64,000 nt of DNA from Aphanomyces cochlioides (GCA_019828595.1 JAHQRK010000007.1:2790001-2854000), one strand, 5' to 3'. Numbered from the stretch's first letter, positions 33,036-44,600 are shown. Program-made: numbers and translations. Notes: generated from the letters alone by a model not told the origin.

Positions 33036-33209
33036 AATTCATTTTTGATACATTTTTGCCCTGGCTTCCCAAAATCGACCGCCATTTTAGAGCCCTTAAC
33101 TACTGCAAACACTTAAAATGTGCCAAAGTTATAGGCGTCATCGCGTGAGCTCACGGCTATGCCCCTAAGTGTCGGAAATTCCTAGGCAAAAATGTATCAA
33201 AAGTGAATT
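33036..33209. repeat. MITE-like element of 174 bp with 25-bp terminal inverted repeats
   Basis: The left terminus 33036-33060 (AATTCATTTTTGATACATTT...) and the right terminus 33185-33209 are reverse complements over 25 bp with one mismatch. The 124-bp interior has no coding frame. Size and structure fit a non-autonomous DNA transposon. No target-site duplication longer than 2-3 bases is evident, so the exact ends are uncertain. Confidence 0.65.
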
Positions 33210-33991
33210 TGGGGGGGAATAGTCCTTTCCTAAATTTATACAGGGCATTTATAGACTTAAAGCGTCACTGGGAGCTTATAGCCTTTTAAACTTTCGTAGC
33301 CTTGTGATTGTATAAATACGTAGTATTTCATTCGGCAGAGGCGATTTGTATGTCTTGCTCGGGGAACGTCACGAAATTTCGAGCATGGTCAATGTCAGAA
33401 ACCCCTCTTGGCTTTGATTTACTACAAAATATCTACAAAAACACGGTGCCTATCCTCGCGCCGCAGCTTGTCTTAAAAATCTTGGCTGACAGGAGCTATC
33501 GAGCGCTTGACATTTGCTGTGATAACCAAGTTGTAGCCACAGCGTTGTCATTTTTTATAGTCCGGGTAATGATGGTTGTTGCCTTTTCTCCTCGGGCTTT
33601 CGCTCAAGAGTTTGTCGATTGCATCTTTTTCAGCTCTATATGCGCCACGTGTGAGTGCACATGAATATTCCAGACGACGTACTGCGTGAGAGGAACGTGA
33701 CTTCCTGGCTGTTTGCGGTCGTTACCAAAGAGATCCTTCGTCTCTCTCAAGACTTTTTCTTCTCGTTGAAATGGCCAACTCCGTCCGAAGTCATTTCGTT
33801 CAATCTACGTTGTTACACCATCATACATATCAGGCAATAAATCATACCAGCCCTGGGTGACTGCTACGATAGGCAGCAGTTTTGTGAAACTCGTCCGACC
33901 CCGAGACATACACGTGCTCCATCTTGGGATATTCCGTCACTTCTCTCGTTCTATGCCCACATGAAATCTTGAACCCAGGATGAAAAAGTAC

Positions 33992-34742
33992 TTACCGTTT
34001 TGGGCTGTGGTTTTCGACCAGCGTCAAGTGTTCTGCACTTCCATGATGGAATCTGTCGGAATAGATCAGATCATATTGTGCAAATGACTCACTTGTTGGC
34101 CTCCGTAGCGCTTCCAAATAGCTGGGTATCGTGCTTAAGCCGTCGTGGACTTGTTGAATCTGTCGGTGGTTCCTTTCTCGGATTTGATATCTCTCGTTCT
34201 CTGCTAGTGTTAGCTTGAAGATTGTTTTCCAGACCATACTTGGGTGGGCTATACTGGCCGACATAATTGCGATGACTCTCACTGCCAAATGCAAACCTGC
34301 CATGAAGGGATCAGTCTTTCAATCGTGTTTATTGACAATGCACTTGTTTTCAGGGCCGCCCATAATCAACGCATCAGGTGCTTTACGCGGCGATCGCTTC
34401 GGTCGATTGTCCACGGTCTCAATTGCTTCATACATTCGAGGCGTTTGTTTCGTTTCAAAGAGTGCATTTTGGACTTTGTCCGTCATCCCAAGCTTGGAAA
34501 TACAGTCATCCATCACTTGCGACTGAAATGTCTGCACAACTCATCAATCATCGTGTCAAATCCAAGCTACTTCACCTTGTGACCTAGTTCTCGATGCAGT
34601 TTTTGATTTGCAGCGTCCAAATCTTGGATCGTATTCCAACTCACGAGCACCTACATACATCCAACTATTATTCCATGAGCTATCATCGCTCTACCTCTTT
34701 CATCCATTGCCGCGCATTCACGTCGTGGTCGCGGCAATTCAT
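33992..34742 (-). CDS. Hypothetical protein, 186 residues, five exons
   Basis: Exons 34695-34742, 34576-34650, 34344-34531, 34093-34281 and 33992-34052 (introns 44, 44, 62 and 40 nt) join in phase. The first half is helical (MKEVLVSWNTIQDLDAANQK, QSQVMDDCISKLGMTDK). The second half is polar and low-complexity with Arg/Pro/Ser (PRKEPPTDSTSPRRLKH). I recognise no domain. The support is consistent splicing and coding-like composition. It is divergent from the membrane-protein gene, with 170 nt between starts and two ATTGG boxes there. Confidence 0.6.
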
Positions 34743-34912
34743 CGAGACACCGGTTTCTCCACTGTAACGGTTCGTCGTTTGTGTCGAAAAATCGGAGAGA
34801 TTTGATTGGCCCGTTTCCCAAATGACGACATTTGATTGGTCGTCGACTCGGTTTCGAGCCTTTCCAGCGAAACGACTGCAACAAGGCGACCGTTTGATCT
34901 TCAGTATTCAAC

Positions 34913-36100
34913 ATGACGCTTCTCGACGCGCTTTTGACGCCGCGCGACAAATTGAAATGTTTCCTCGTGTGGCTCACGCTGCTTTCGCTCACGAGTTTCT
35001 TCTTCCACCCGGACGGCATGCTCTGTGCGCTTCTCGTTGTGATCGCAAGCCACATCGTCCATCTCTTTGAACAAACCGTCGCGTTGTGGCGCTCGGATCC
35101 TCACAATTCATCCACGGCTGTGTGGTATGCCGCAATTGCATGGAGCATCACGATTTTGACTGCGATTGCATTCGGCCAATTGTGCTCTCGATGGACGAAT
35201 CCATTATCTTCCGCATCGACAAAGACCCATGGTGCGATGAAAGTATTACCAGGCGCTGGATTTGACATTCCCCTCTCGACAAAAAAACGAATTCCCAAAC
35301 GATCCAAGAAACAAGCATCTACCACGCAAGAATTCAAAGCTCGCACTCTTGTTTCAAATCTACAAACTGCATTTTATCAAGACATTGACGACAATCAACA
35401 CAAACCAAAGATGACTGTGGCCATCGAAGAAACGCGGCCAACATCGACACTGCCACCGCCTACACCGACACTGCCTGAAATTCCATCGGACCATATTCCC
35501 ATTGACTTACCGCCACTCGAATTCATTGTGGACGAACCAGTCGATATTGCCGCGACAGACGAAGAGCCACCAGAGGAGGAGGAAGAGCACTCGACTGTGT
35601 CTGTCGTCACGCCCGATGTGCTCGCTTCCGACGACTGGACTTTGGTGCAAAACGACGATGACAACAATAATCCGATCGAGGAGGAACCAGCGAGTGGGCC
35701 TGCTGTGTTTGATTTTGAGCAACTCTTGGCATTTCTTCGTGATCCAAAAGTGACTGCATCGGCCATTCGAGCGCACGTGGCGTCGGGGGAAATTGATGTC
35801 GACTTGGTTCTTTCTACGCCACAGGTCGAATTCGCCAACGTGCCACCACTTGTCCTGCGCATGCTCTTTATTGCGGCCATGGCGGCCAAGAATCCTCAAA
35901 CGAAGCAACGCCAAGGCACGATTTCACCTCCGCCAGGATTTTCCGCGATCCCATCGTACGAGCCACGAGTGGGCCGTCTCAGCGGACGCTTCAAGTCGGC
36001 GAGACTTCGTTCGACGACGACAGCGCCTTTGCATGACAACCAGTATGAGCAAGAGATGGAACTCATTTCCAACCAAATGACCATGAATGTATTGGACTAA
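34913..36100 (+). CDS. Hypothetical membrane protein, 395 residues
   Basis: A single exon. Two or three hydrophobic segments occupy the first about 90 residues (CFLVWLTLLSLTSFFF; MLCALLVVIASHIVHLF; WYAAIAWSITILTAIAFG). The remaining 300 residues are soluble, with a basic patch (TKKRIPKRSKKQ), a proline- and acid-rich stretch (EEPPEEEEEH), and two better-ordered blocks (FDFEQLLAFLRDPKVTASAI; VPPLVLRMLFIAAMAAK). No family is recognised. The topology suggests an endomembrane protein with a large cytosolic tail. Confidence 0.75.
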   Translation: MTLLDALLTPRDKLKCFLVWLTLLSLTSFFFHPDGMLCALLVVIASHIVHLFEQTVALWRSDPHNSSTAVWYAAIAWSITILTAIAFGQLCSRWTNPLSSASTKTHGAMKVLPGAGFDIPLSTKKRIPKRSKKQASTTQEFKARTLVSNLQTAFYQDIDDNQHKPKMTVAIEETRPTSTLPPPTPTLPEIPSDHIPIDLPPLEFIVDEPVDIAATDEEPPEEEEEHSTVSVVTPDVLASDDWTLVQNDDDNNNPIEEEPASGPAVFDFEQLLAFLRDPKVTASAIRAHVASGEIDVDLVLSTPQVEFANVPPLVLRMLFIAAMAAKNPQTKQRQGTISPPPGFSAIPSYEPRVGRLSGRFKSARLRSTTTAPLHDNQYEQEMELISNQMTMNVLD

Positions 36101-36157
36101 GGCAATAATATCCATAGCTTCAAAGCATAGATGTGCATTAAAATACAGTCTGGGCTA

Positions 36158-37395
36158 TCATTTCGCAGTGGATGTTGAGGTCGCTGCATCTGAGAGAAAG
36201 TTACACATCAACGCTTACAAGCTAGAGTGTACCTGGAGGCACACTGGTGCTCTGGCGTCGCACTTCCTTCTTCTTCTTGATGATCTCTCGGTACAAACGG
36301 TCTCGATAATCTGCGGCCGAATACTTGGTATTGTCGTCCACGACAATCTGACATGGCGCAGTCGCAACAGGTTCTTCCTTTTCGTTGTGGAATTGACTCA
36401 CAAATGGATGCTTGATTGCTTCTTCGGCCGTGATACGCTTCTGGGGATCGAACTACACAAAACGAAAACATCAGGGACCATGAAATCAAGCAGTCGTACA
36501 TAAAGGCACTTTCGAATCATATCAATGGCTTCAGGTGTTGCTTTGGGCAGCAATTCTTCCAAGGTTTGCGTTTTGGGGGGAGGAAGGCTCTCGAGCATTG
36601 TCGCGGCAAATGGCGATTTAATATTGTCAATATCGGCAGCAGTTGGCGCCCCCGTGACTTCAAGGATGCGTTCCAGCTGATTCATCGTGGACGTACCAGG
36701 AAATGTCGGTCGACCAGTCACCATTTCCGCCACGATACATCCAACGGCCCACATATCGACTGCTTTGGTGTAGCGAGTTGATCCAAGCAGGATTTCGGGC
36801 GCGCGGTACCACCGCGTTGCAACATAGTCCGTCAAAACCGGATTCGGTCCCCCAAGCTCAGAGACAGAGCGACAAAGGCCAAAATCGCATAGTTTCGTAT
36901 GGCAGTCGGCGTTGAGGAGGAGATTGCTCGGCTTTATGTCGCGATGGAGAAGATCAGCAGAGTGCATGAACTTGAGCGCTTTTATCAGCTGATAAGTGAC
37001 GTATTTCTTGTGAATTTCTTCCAGGATGTTAGCTCGAATGACAGCGTGTAGATCAGTCTCTAAAATTTTGTCGTCAAAAATAATGAAATTAAGCCAAGGA
37101 GACACATACCCATGAAGTCAAATACGAGATAAATGTCACGATCATTGTCTGCCTTGATAACATTGAGAAGGCGGATAATATTATTGTGGCCATTCAGCTC
37201 TTGGAGGTACATGACCTCGCGGAACGTGCGCTGCGCGTCCGTTGCGTTGCGAAAGGCGTCGAAGCACTTTTTGAGTGCTACTGGCTGCCTTGAAGTCTTG
37301 TCCATAGCTTTCCACACGATACCATAAGCGCCTTTTCCGAGCTTCTGAAGGAGGTCGTACTTGCGCAGGATGTGCTTCTCCACCTCTTCGCCCAT
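36158..37395 (-). CDS. MAPK15: MAPK15 (ERK7/8)-type mitogen-activated protein kinase with TDY activation motif
   Basis: Four exons: 37110-37395, 36500-37059, 36233-36452 and 36158-36183 (introns 50, 47 and 49 nt), 363 residues. Without the last intron the frame ends at 36222. Landmarks: [14 protein letters not shown] with VALKK as in ERK7, [23 protein letters not shown], activation loop [20 protein letters not shown], and the MAPK insert region [20 protein letters not shown]. The C-terminal region is basic ([13 protein letters not shown]) and much shorter than vertebrate MAPK15. ERK7 family members are autoactivating and act in ciliogenesis, which fits the other cilium genes here. T-D-Y replaces the T-E-Y usual for ERKs. 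Confidence 0.85.
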
Positions 37396-37454
37396 CTTCA
37401 AATGAGAAGTTTCACAGCGCCATCATCCCGAAAATAGACAACCAATTAAGTTAA

Positions 37455-39367
37455 TTAGCGTGTTTCCGTGGATTTCGCTCGCCGTTTCGGGGACCGATTG
37501 AGCTCCGCCATTTCAATCATGTCAGTTGATTCATCCCAGTCGTCGACTACGTCATCGCCATTTTCGTCGTCGAGGTCCTCTTCGTCCATATCCTCTGTGT
37601 TTACGACATTGTGCTGGCCTCGCAAGCACAACACAGTTAGAAGTGACGCAATGACGGCGCTGCTCATGCCGACAAGAACGCTGACACCTATAATTACACC
37701 AGACTTTCGCCCATTGTGCAAGTCGCACAGATCATCTTGAAGAGTAGTTGAGCTTCGAATAGATTGGGCGGCGCCTTCAAAAGGGCGATTTCGAATGAAG
37801 CGAGTGAACATATCGAGGGATGCCTCGGGGGCACTGTATGGCACCAAGTGACCAGCATCGCGAACGATAACATAAGTCAAGTTTCCTCCAGATTGAACGA
37901 AACCCGCTGGAGGATCCAAGCTCGAAATGTGCCACGAAATTCGCCTTGCGCTGCCAAAGTTCTCACGACCGGGCCAGTCTAGCTGCTGTAGAAGGCGCTC
38001 CGTGTTGAGGGCATTGCACATCATATCCCACTACGTTTGTAAGATATTTTGAGTCGGCTTCACTCAACTGTACCTGTCCGTTGTAAATAAGTACTTGCAT
38101 TCCTGACGAGAGCATGGCAGATATTTCTGCCAGGGTACTCACGGCATCTTCGACACTCAACTTTCTGTTGAGGTTTGAGTTACACTCCGCGAAGACAAGG
38201 TCCGTAGCTGAGGGAGCACCTGGTAGTATATTCCGAACAAAATCTTGATTCATCAAATCCATGAGCTTGGGTTTTTCTGGAGGATAGTGAATTGAGTTGC
38301 CATATAGACGAATATCAAAAACATTTAGGCGCTCAGTTGTTCCTTGGATGCTCGTCAAAATGTTGTTGAGGTTGAGAAAGCAAGCATCTGCTTTCATATT
38401 TCCAGATTCGATGGCGGCAATACACTCAGCATACTAGGACTAACATCAGTTTGCAATGAACGAAAAAGCCAAAACCTCTTCTTGAAGAGAAGCTTGTTGG
38501 CCGATTGATATGAGTCCATGGCTATGAGCAAAACTACTGTAATCGTATTGAATGATGGGATGTATCCAGCCATTTCCGATACCAACACCATCGACTTGGA
38601 TCTACAATGAGGGCATAAAGGTAGACCAAGAGAGGTAGCTGTACATGAATCAATGGGTGATTTTCATTTTGGGAAGCAATATACGAGGAGAATTGAGGTA
38701 TCCAGCGCCCAGCATGGGATTCCCCGAACAAGTAGATCGACCGGGTGGAAGTTCCATTGGCAGCAAGATATTCAGGATGTCGCTTGAGAAAACCAAGGAT
38801 GAACGAGTAAAACTGAGCTGCAACTTCCTTTCCAGTCGATGGATATGCTTCGTACTTCACACGTGACATCCCAGTTCCAACTGGCTGATCGACGAACAAC
38901 ATGTTTGCAACTTTATGCCATCCGTACGGGTTCATCTTGACTGATGTTTCGCTTACAATGCGAAAAGGTCCACACTCGATAAAGAGACCCAACATGCTCG
39001 AACATCCTGGTCCCCCTTGCAGCCAAATGACAAGGGGCAATGTCGCTGCCGATTCCGTCGGTGCATCCGGTTGCGCTTCAAAAAGCCAGTAAAACAGGTC
39101 ACCGTCATTCTTCGGATCGACATTGATGTATCCTGCATAGTGTGTCATGTTGTCCAAGCCAAACGTGCTGTTGACACGATCATTTGTCGCGTTTGTCGAT
39201 TCTAAATTCCGCCACGTGCGATACGACGCTGGAGCGACATGTTCAGGAACTTCATCGTGGAGAATCACACGGCTTCCACTTACGAGGAGCGCAATCCACG
39301 GCCAGAAAGTACATGCACGCATAAGTCGTGCCGAATTGCGTTTTTTTTCGAAATGACAGAATTCCAT
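37455..39367 (-). CDS. Serine carboxypeptidase (S10), KEX1-like, membrane-anchored
   Basis: Four exons: 38645-39367, 38476-38601, 38074-38433 and 37455-38030 (introns 42-43 nt), 594 residues. A signal peptide follows the second ATG (MRACTFWPWIALLVSGSR, start at 39322). S10 motifs: oxyanion WLQGGPGCSSMLGLF, the nucleophile in LFGESHAGRWIPQF (His where the family usually has Tyr), Asp in YNGQWDMMCN, His in DAGHLVPYSAPEASLDMF. Near the C-terminus there is one membrane helix (VIIGVSVLVGMSSAVIASLL) and an acidic cytosolic tail (DMDEEDLDDENGDDVVDDWD), the layout of Golgi KEX1, which removes C-terminal basic residues. Type I membrane protein of the secretory pathway; the substrate is unproven. Confidence 0.9.
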
Positions 39368-40068
39368 CGGAAAAACATTTTCTCGAACCTGAGAGACGGG
39401 ACTGTACTTTAGTGAGAGGATATTTTAATTAAATCAAACAGAATATTGTCGATTTGGTACAAATTTCCACTTCCTGCGCAATCGAATCACGCCAGTCGAA
39501 TCGCGCCGCCAATCGATCACGCATCTGATTGGATAAAAATATAATATAAATTGATTTGATTGGTCAATTATAAACAACAATGTCGAGACACCCCTGAACC
39601 ATCATCGATCATGCTCCTTTGTCCACGCTCGTCCGCTCGTGCAGACAGACGAGATGATTCAAATTACTCTTAAGGAAGCCGCGAGGAGCGTGTGACACAA
39701 GATACGGCTGTTTTGACGGAGTAAAATGCTCACTAACTTCTCAGTATGTACGATTTCACAAATCCTGGATGAAATTGTGGGTTAAAAGCGACAACGCAGT
39801 GGATTTTGCTCGTCACAACGATGAATAGCTTAAAATTGATGATAAGTAATAGTAGAGCTAGGACGGATCCGCTTTAAAGAAGCTTATCGCCATATTTTTC
39901 CTCTGGCGCGGTTCAAGGCGTCATTGAGGTGAAATTGAGAAATCACGCAAAAAATAGAAATTTACAGCAAAAGCACAATTCAAGCAAAATAAATATGTAA
40001 TTTTATAAAATTGGAATTTATTACTTTAAGGAGAGGGGGGCGATCTCCATCATTTACGAGATTTTGTG
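39368..40068. other. Divergent intergenic region
   Basis: AT-rich, no gene seen. ATTGG/CCAAT boxes lie at about 39503, 39528 and 39559 near the carboxypeptidase start. The 200 bases before RAD23 are A/T-rich with a G run (GAGAGGGGGGCG) at 40031-40042. Confidence 0.5.
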
Positions 40069-41430
40069 ATGAAGCTCACGGTGAAAACGTTGCAAGGCGT
40101 GGCTCACGCGATTGAAGCCGAGTTGGAAGACACGGTACGCTAAAATCGCGTCAAAGAAACCTCGATCTTAATGGAAGGTTGTTAGGTTCTCAGTGTGAAA
40201 CACAAAGTGGAAGCTGTCAACGGCGCGGCGGTCGAAAACCAAAAACTTATTCATGCTGGGAAAGTGCTCAAGGACGAAAGCAAGCTCGCGGAATACAACA
40301 TCAAAGAGAACGACTTTTTGGTCGTCATGGTAACAAAGCCTAAAATGGTTCGAAAACCACCGACAGAACCAACACCAGCTCCTGCGGCCGCACCAGTTGT
40401 ACCACCCACACCTGCGGCTGTTGTGCCTCCAACAGCTCAAACCACTGTCCCGGGTCCTGCGACGACCACGGCTCCAGCTGCAACGCCTGCAGCTGGTGCA
40501 GAAGGTCTTGTTGTTGGTGAAGCGTTGAACGTCACGATTCGCCAACTGTGCGATATGGGATTCCCAGAAGAACAAGTAACAGATTCATTAGTGGTCCCTT
40601 TCATGCGTGGCGTAGGTGCGAGTAGCATTGCAAGCAGCATTTAACAACCCTGACCGCGCGGTTGAATATTTGATGAACGGTATCCCAGAGCAACCTGCTG
40701 CCCCACCTGCATCCGCCCCTGCTGCTGCTTCTGGCGGATTTGGAGCCCCGAACTCCTTGGAAGCTTTGCGAAGCCACCCGCAATTCGACGCTTTGCGCCG
40801 TTTGATTCAATCCAACCCTGCCGCCCTCCCTACCGTGCTTCAACAAATTGGAAGCCAAGTACCGTATTCCACAATCTCAAAGACTTAAATTATGATGCCT
40901 AGAGCCCAGAATTGCTTCGACTGATCCATGCCAACCAAGAAGAGTTTGTTCGTATGCTCAACGAACCCATTGCTGAATCCGCTGCTCCTGCTGCTGGTGC
41001 CTCACCGTTTGGCGATGCTGATGCTGGTGGTATGCCCAGTCCACAGCAATTGCAGCAACTCATGACGTCCCTGTCACCTCAACAACAAGCGGCGATGGCT
41101 GCACAGATGGGCATGACGCCTGAACAATTGCAACAGCTTTCGCAAATGTTGGCCCAGATGCCCCCCGAGGCCATGGCTCAAATGATGCAGAATATGCAAG
41201 CGGGTGGTGTTGGCGCACCGACTCGTATCCATCTCACGGAAGAAGAAGCTGCCGCTGTCGGTCGATTGTGCGATATGGGCTTTGACCGCAACGAAGTCAT
41301 TCAAGCGTACTTGGCATGTGACAAGAACGAAGCACTTGCTGCGAACTTTCTCATGGATAGCATGTCTGGCGATTACGAAGACGGTGGTGCCTATGGTGGT
41401 GGCGACTCAAACGATGACATTTATGGCTAA
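40069..41430 (+). CDS. RAD23: RAD23-type ubiquitin receptor (UBL-UBA-XPC-binding-UBA)
   Basis: Four exons: 40069-40134, 40186-40575, 40616-40858 and 40903-41430 (introns 51, 40 and 44 nt), 408 residues. A ubiquitin-like domain opens the protein ([18 protein letters not shown] ... [20 protein letters not shown]). UBA1 reads [20 protein letters not shown]. The XPC-binding/STI1 region is [20 protein letters not shown] with [16 protein letters not shown], and UBA2 is [21 protein letters not shown] Gln/Met-rich insert ([18 protein letters not shown]) lies between. RAD23 carries ubiquitylated proteins to the proteasome and stabilises XPC in nucleotide excision repair. The Ala/Pro linkers are typical. 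Confidence 0.95.
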
Positions 41431-41560
41431 GACAATGCGTGTGCCCACAACCACAAGTTTAGTAGACCCGAAGATGTTGAATGCCAATCTTTTCTTTTGC
41501 AGATAAAATGATGAGTGTTGGTTGGTTCCATGCTTGTGGAACACCTCAAGAACTGGTCAT

Positions 41561-41580
41561 CCGGATAAAGAACCGGATAA
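41561..41580 (+). promoter_or_regulatory. Direct pair of CCGGATAA motifs before valyl-tRNA synthetase
   Basis: CCGGATAA occurs at 41561-41568 and 41573-41580. The second copy ends 39 nt before ATG 41619, the same spacing as the CCGGATAA hairpin has to the eIF3g ATG. This favours 41619 as the main start codon. Confidence 0.4.
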
Positions 41581-41618
41581 TCCCAAACCACATGAAGCCA
41601 CTTATTTCGAAATTTGCC

Positions 41619-44600
41619 ATGGCTGATCAAGGAGCAAGTGCAGTGCCGCCTCCAGAAAGGACAGACGCGGATGGAGAACCGAAATTGAGCAAGAAGATGC
41701 AAAAGAAGGCCGAAAAAGGCAAATTGAAGGATGTGAAGGAAAAGGATCCTAACCGATGGGCCCCCAAGGAAAAGAAGGCGGAGAAACCCAAGCCTGTCAA
41801 GGAAGTCGCACCTGAAGAAGTGTATGTGAATACGACACCCGAAGGTGAAAAGAAGGACTTGACTGCACCCATGGCAGCTGGCTACCAACCAATTGCGGTT
41901 GAATCGGCCTGGCAAGCGTGGTGGGAAAAGGAAGGATTCTTCAAATGCGACGATGAAAAGATCAAGCATGCCCCCAAGGATAAGCGATTCGTCATGGTGA
42001 TCCCACCTCCAAATGTTACAGGATCGCTGCATTTGGGTCATGCCTTGACCGTGGCCGTGCAAGATACCTTGACCCGTTGGCACCGCATGCTTGGACATGC
42101 CACTCTATGGGTGCCTGGTACCGATCATGCTGGTATTGCCACACAGGTATTGTTTGCTCGTATAATCTTATTGTTTACAAGTCATCTAGTCTGTCGTGGA
42201 GAAGCGTTTGATGAAGGATGAAGGCAAGTCTCGCCACGACCTTGGTCGTGATGCTTTCTTGGATCGCGTGTGGGAATGGAAGAACGAATATGAAACGCGT
42301 ATTCACCACCAATTCCGCAAAGTTGGCTGCAGTGTCGATTGGGATCGTGCTTACTTTTCCATGGACGAACGATGCTCCAAGGCTACTATCCAAGCTTTTA
42401 ACCAGTTGTTCGACGAGGGTTTGATCTATCGTGCAACTCGCATGATCAACTGGAGTTGTAAATTGAAGACCGCTATTTCAGATATTGAAGTCGACTACAT
42501 TGATTTGGAGAAGCGAACCAAGCTCTCCGTGCCAGGTCACAACCCTGCTTTCAAGTACGAATTCGGTGTCTTGACCTCTTTCGGATACGTTGTGGAAGGC
42601 TCTGATGAGCAACTCATTGTTGCCACAACTCGGTAAGCTATCCAGTTGCAAATGCGATTTCACACGTGAGTGTAGTTTGGAAACTATGTTGGGTGATTCT
42701 GCTGTTGCTATCCACCCCGAAGATACTCGCTACACTCACTTGCATGGAAAATTTGTTGTGCATCCATTCAGTGGTCGTCGTATTCCAATTATTTGTGACG
42801 CTGAGTTGGTGGATATGTCTTTCGGTACTGGTGCTGTCAAGATCACGCCGGCCCATGATCCTAACGATTACGAGTGTGGCAAGCGCCACAACTTGGAATT
42901 CATTACTGTGATTGACGACGACGGCAAGATTAATCCAAACGGTGGCGAATTTGCTGGCATGATGCGTTACGATGCCCGTGTTGCTGTCGAGAAGGCGCTT
43001 ACTGCCAAGGGTCTTTTCCACGGAAAGGTTGACAATAAGATGCGTTTGGGTATCTGCTCGCGATCGGGAGATATTGTGGAACCTTTGGTCAAGCCCCAAT
43101 GGTTCGTCAACTGCGAACAAATGGCCCAAGACGCCATGGCTGCCGTCCGTAACAAGGAGCTCACAATTCTTCCAGAACAACATGAAAAGACCTGGTTCCG
43201 ATGGCTCGAAAATATCCGCGACTGGTGCATTTCTCGCCAATTGTGGTGGGGCCATCGCATTCCTGCCTACTTTGCCACGATCAAGGGTGAACCCTTCGTG
43301 GATCCTAACTCTGAATCGAGCACCAGTCGCTGGTTTGCTGGTTTGAGTGAAGCCGACGCTCGCGAGAAAGCTGCCAAGAAATTGAATGTCGATCCATCCA
43401 GCATCGAGCTCAAGCAGGATGAAGATGTGTTGGATACTTGGGTGAGCGCTGGTTTGTTCCCTTTCGCTGTCTTTGGCTGGCCCGACAACAGCCAAGAATT
43501 CAAGGACTTTTACCCAACTGACTTGTTGGAAACTGGTTACGATATCTTGTTCTTCTGGGTCGTCCGCATGGTGTTCATGGGACAAAAGCTCACTGGCAAG
43601 CTGCCTTTCCACACTGTGTACCTCCACTCGATTGTGCGCGATAAGTATGGCCGCAAGATGTCCAAGAGTTTGGGCAACGTGGTCGATCCCTTGGAAGTTA
43701 TTGCTGGTTGCACCCTTGACACTCTTTTGAAGAAGCTTGAAAGTGGCAATTTGCCAGAAAAGGAAATCGAAAAGGCCAAGAAGGGCCAAATGGCTGACTT
43801 TCCCCAAGGTATCCCTGAATGTGGTGCCGACGCTCTTCGCTTCGGTCTTTTGGCTTACCAGCAACAAGTGGGCGACATCAACTTGGACATTCAACGTTTG
43901 GTGGGCTACCGTAACTTCTGCAACAAGCTTTGGAACGCCACTCGTTTTGCCATGTCGCACTTGGAAGGCGGGGAATTCCACGATGGTTTGGCCGCAACTG
44001 TCCTGGATAATTCTGTGGTGAACGCTCGCGACCGATTTATTCTGAGCCGCTTGCATAACACGATCGCTACAGCGAACAATGCTTTGGCTAGCTACTCATT
44101 TGGTGAAGTGACCACTGCTTTGTACAACTACTGGCTCTATGATGTCTGTGACGTGTATTTGGAATTGATTAAGCCTGTCATGTCTGGCGATGATGCCGCT
44201 GCTAAGTTGACAGCACAACAAACTCTGTACATTTGTTTGGAATTCGGTTTGCGCTTGTTGCATCCCATCATGCCATTCGTGACGGAAGAATTGTGGCAAC
44301 GATTGCCCGGTTCTCGCAGCAAGACGAGTATTTGTATCTCTGATTACCCAGAAGCTCACCAATTTGCTCAATGGGCCAACCCTGAAACCGAAGCCAACAT
44401 GGAGCTCATCAAGGAAATTATCCATGCTGGTCGCTCGTTGCGCGCTGAATATGGCTTGCCAAACAACGCCCGTCCTACTTGCTTCCTCAAGTGCGAAGAC
44501 GCGGCGTTGAAGGCTGTGATTGAAACTCAAATCGAAGATTTCTGCACGTTGGCCAAGGCTGGTGAGACAAAATGCCTCTTGGACACGGCTCCTCCAGCTG

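Larger units (their letters stand above)
31864..33991. other. Gene-poor stretch downstream of the Crypton relic
   Basis: This is probably repeat-derived. On the minus strand, frames 32556-32774 and 32307-32534 share one phase and are split by a single TGA (TLLAIVNVDGIIFDAK, then CRADEEDKVRWSHVDETV). They look coding-like but match nothing I know. Plus-strand frames at 33308-33664 and 33655-33840 also lack motifs. Two inverted-repeat structures in this stretch are listed separately. Confidence 0.4.

Noticed and set aside
36208..36501. Alternative minus-strand frame at the MAPK15 3' end
   Set aside because: It begins inside intron 2 and lacks kinase motifs. The spliced frame gives the proper C-lobe sequence.
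42638..44056. 472-codon open frame antisense to valyl-tRNA synthetase
   Set aside because: It is the mirror of a highly expressed, codon-biased gene and has no protein motif. Similar long antisense frames occur opposite the aldolase (24193-24843), the IQ protein (11998-12573) and the synthetase again (44096-44953).
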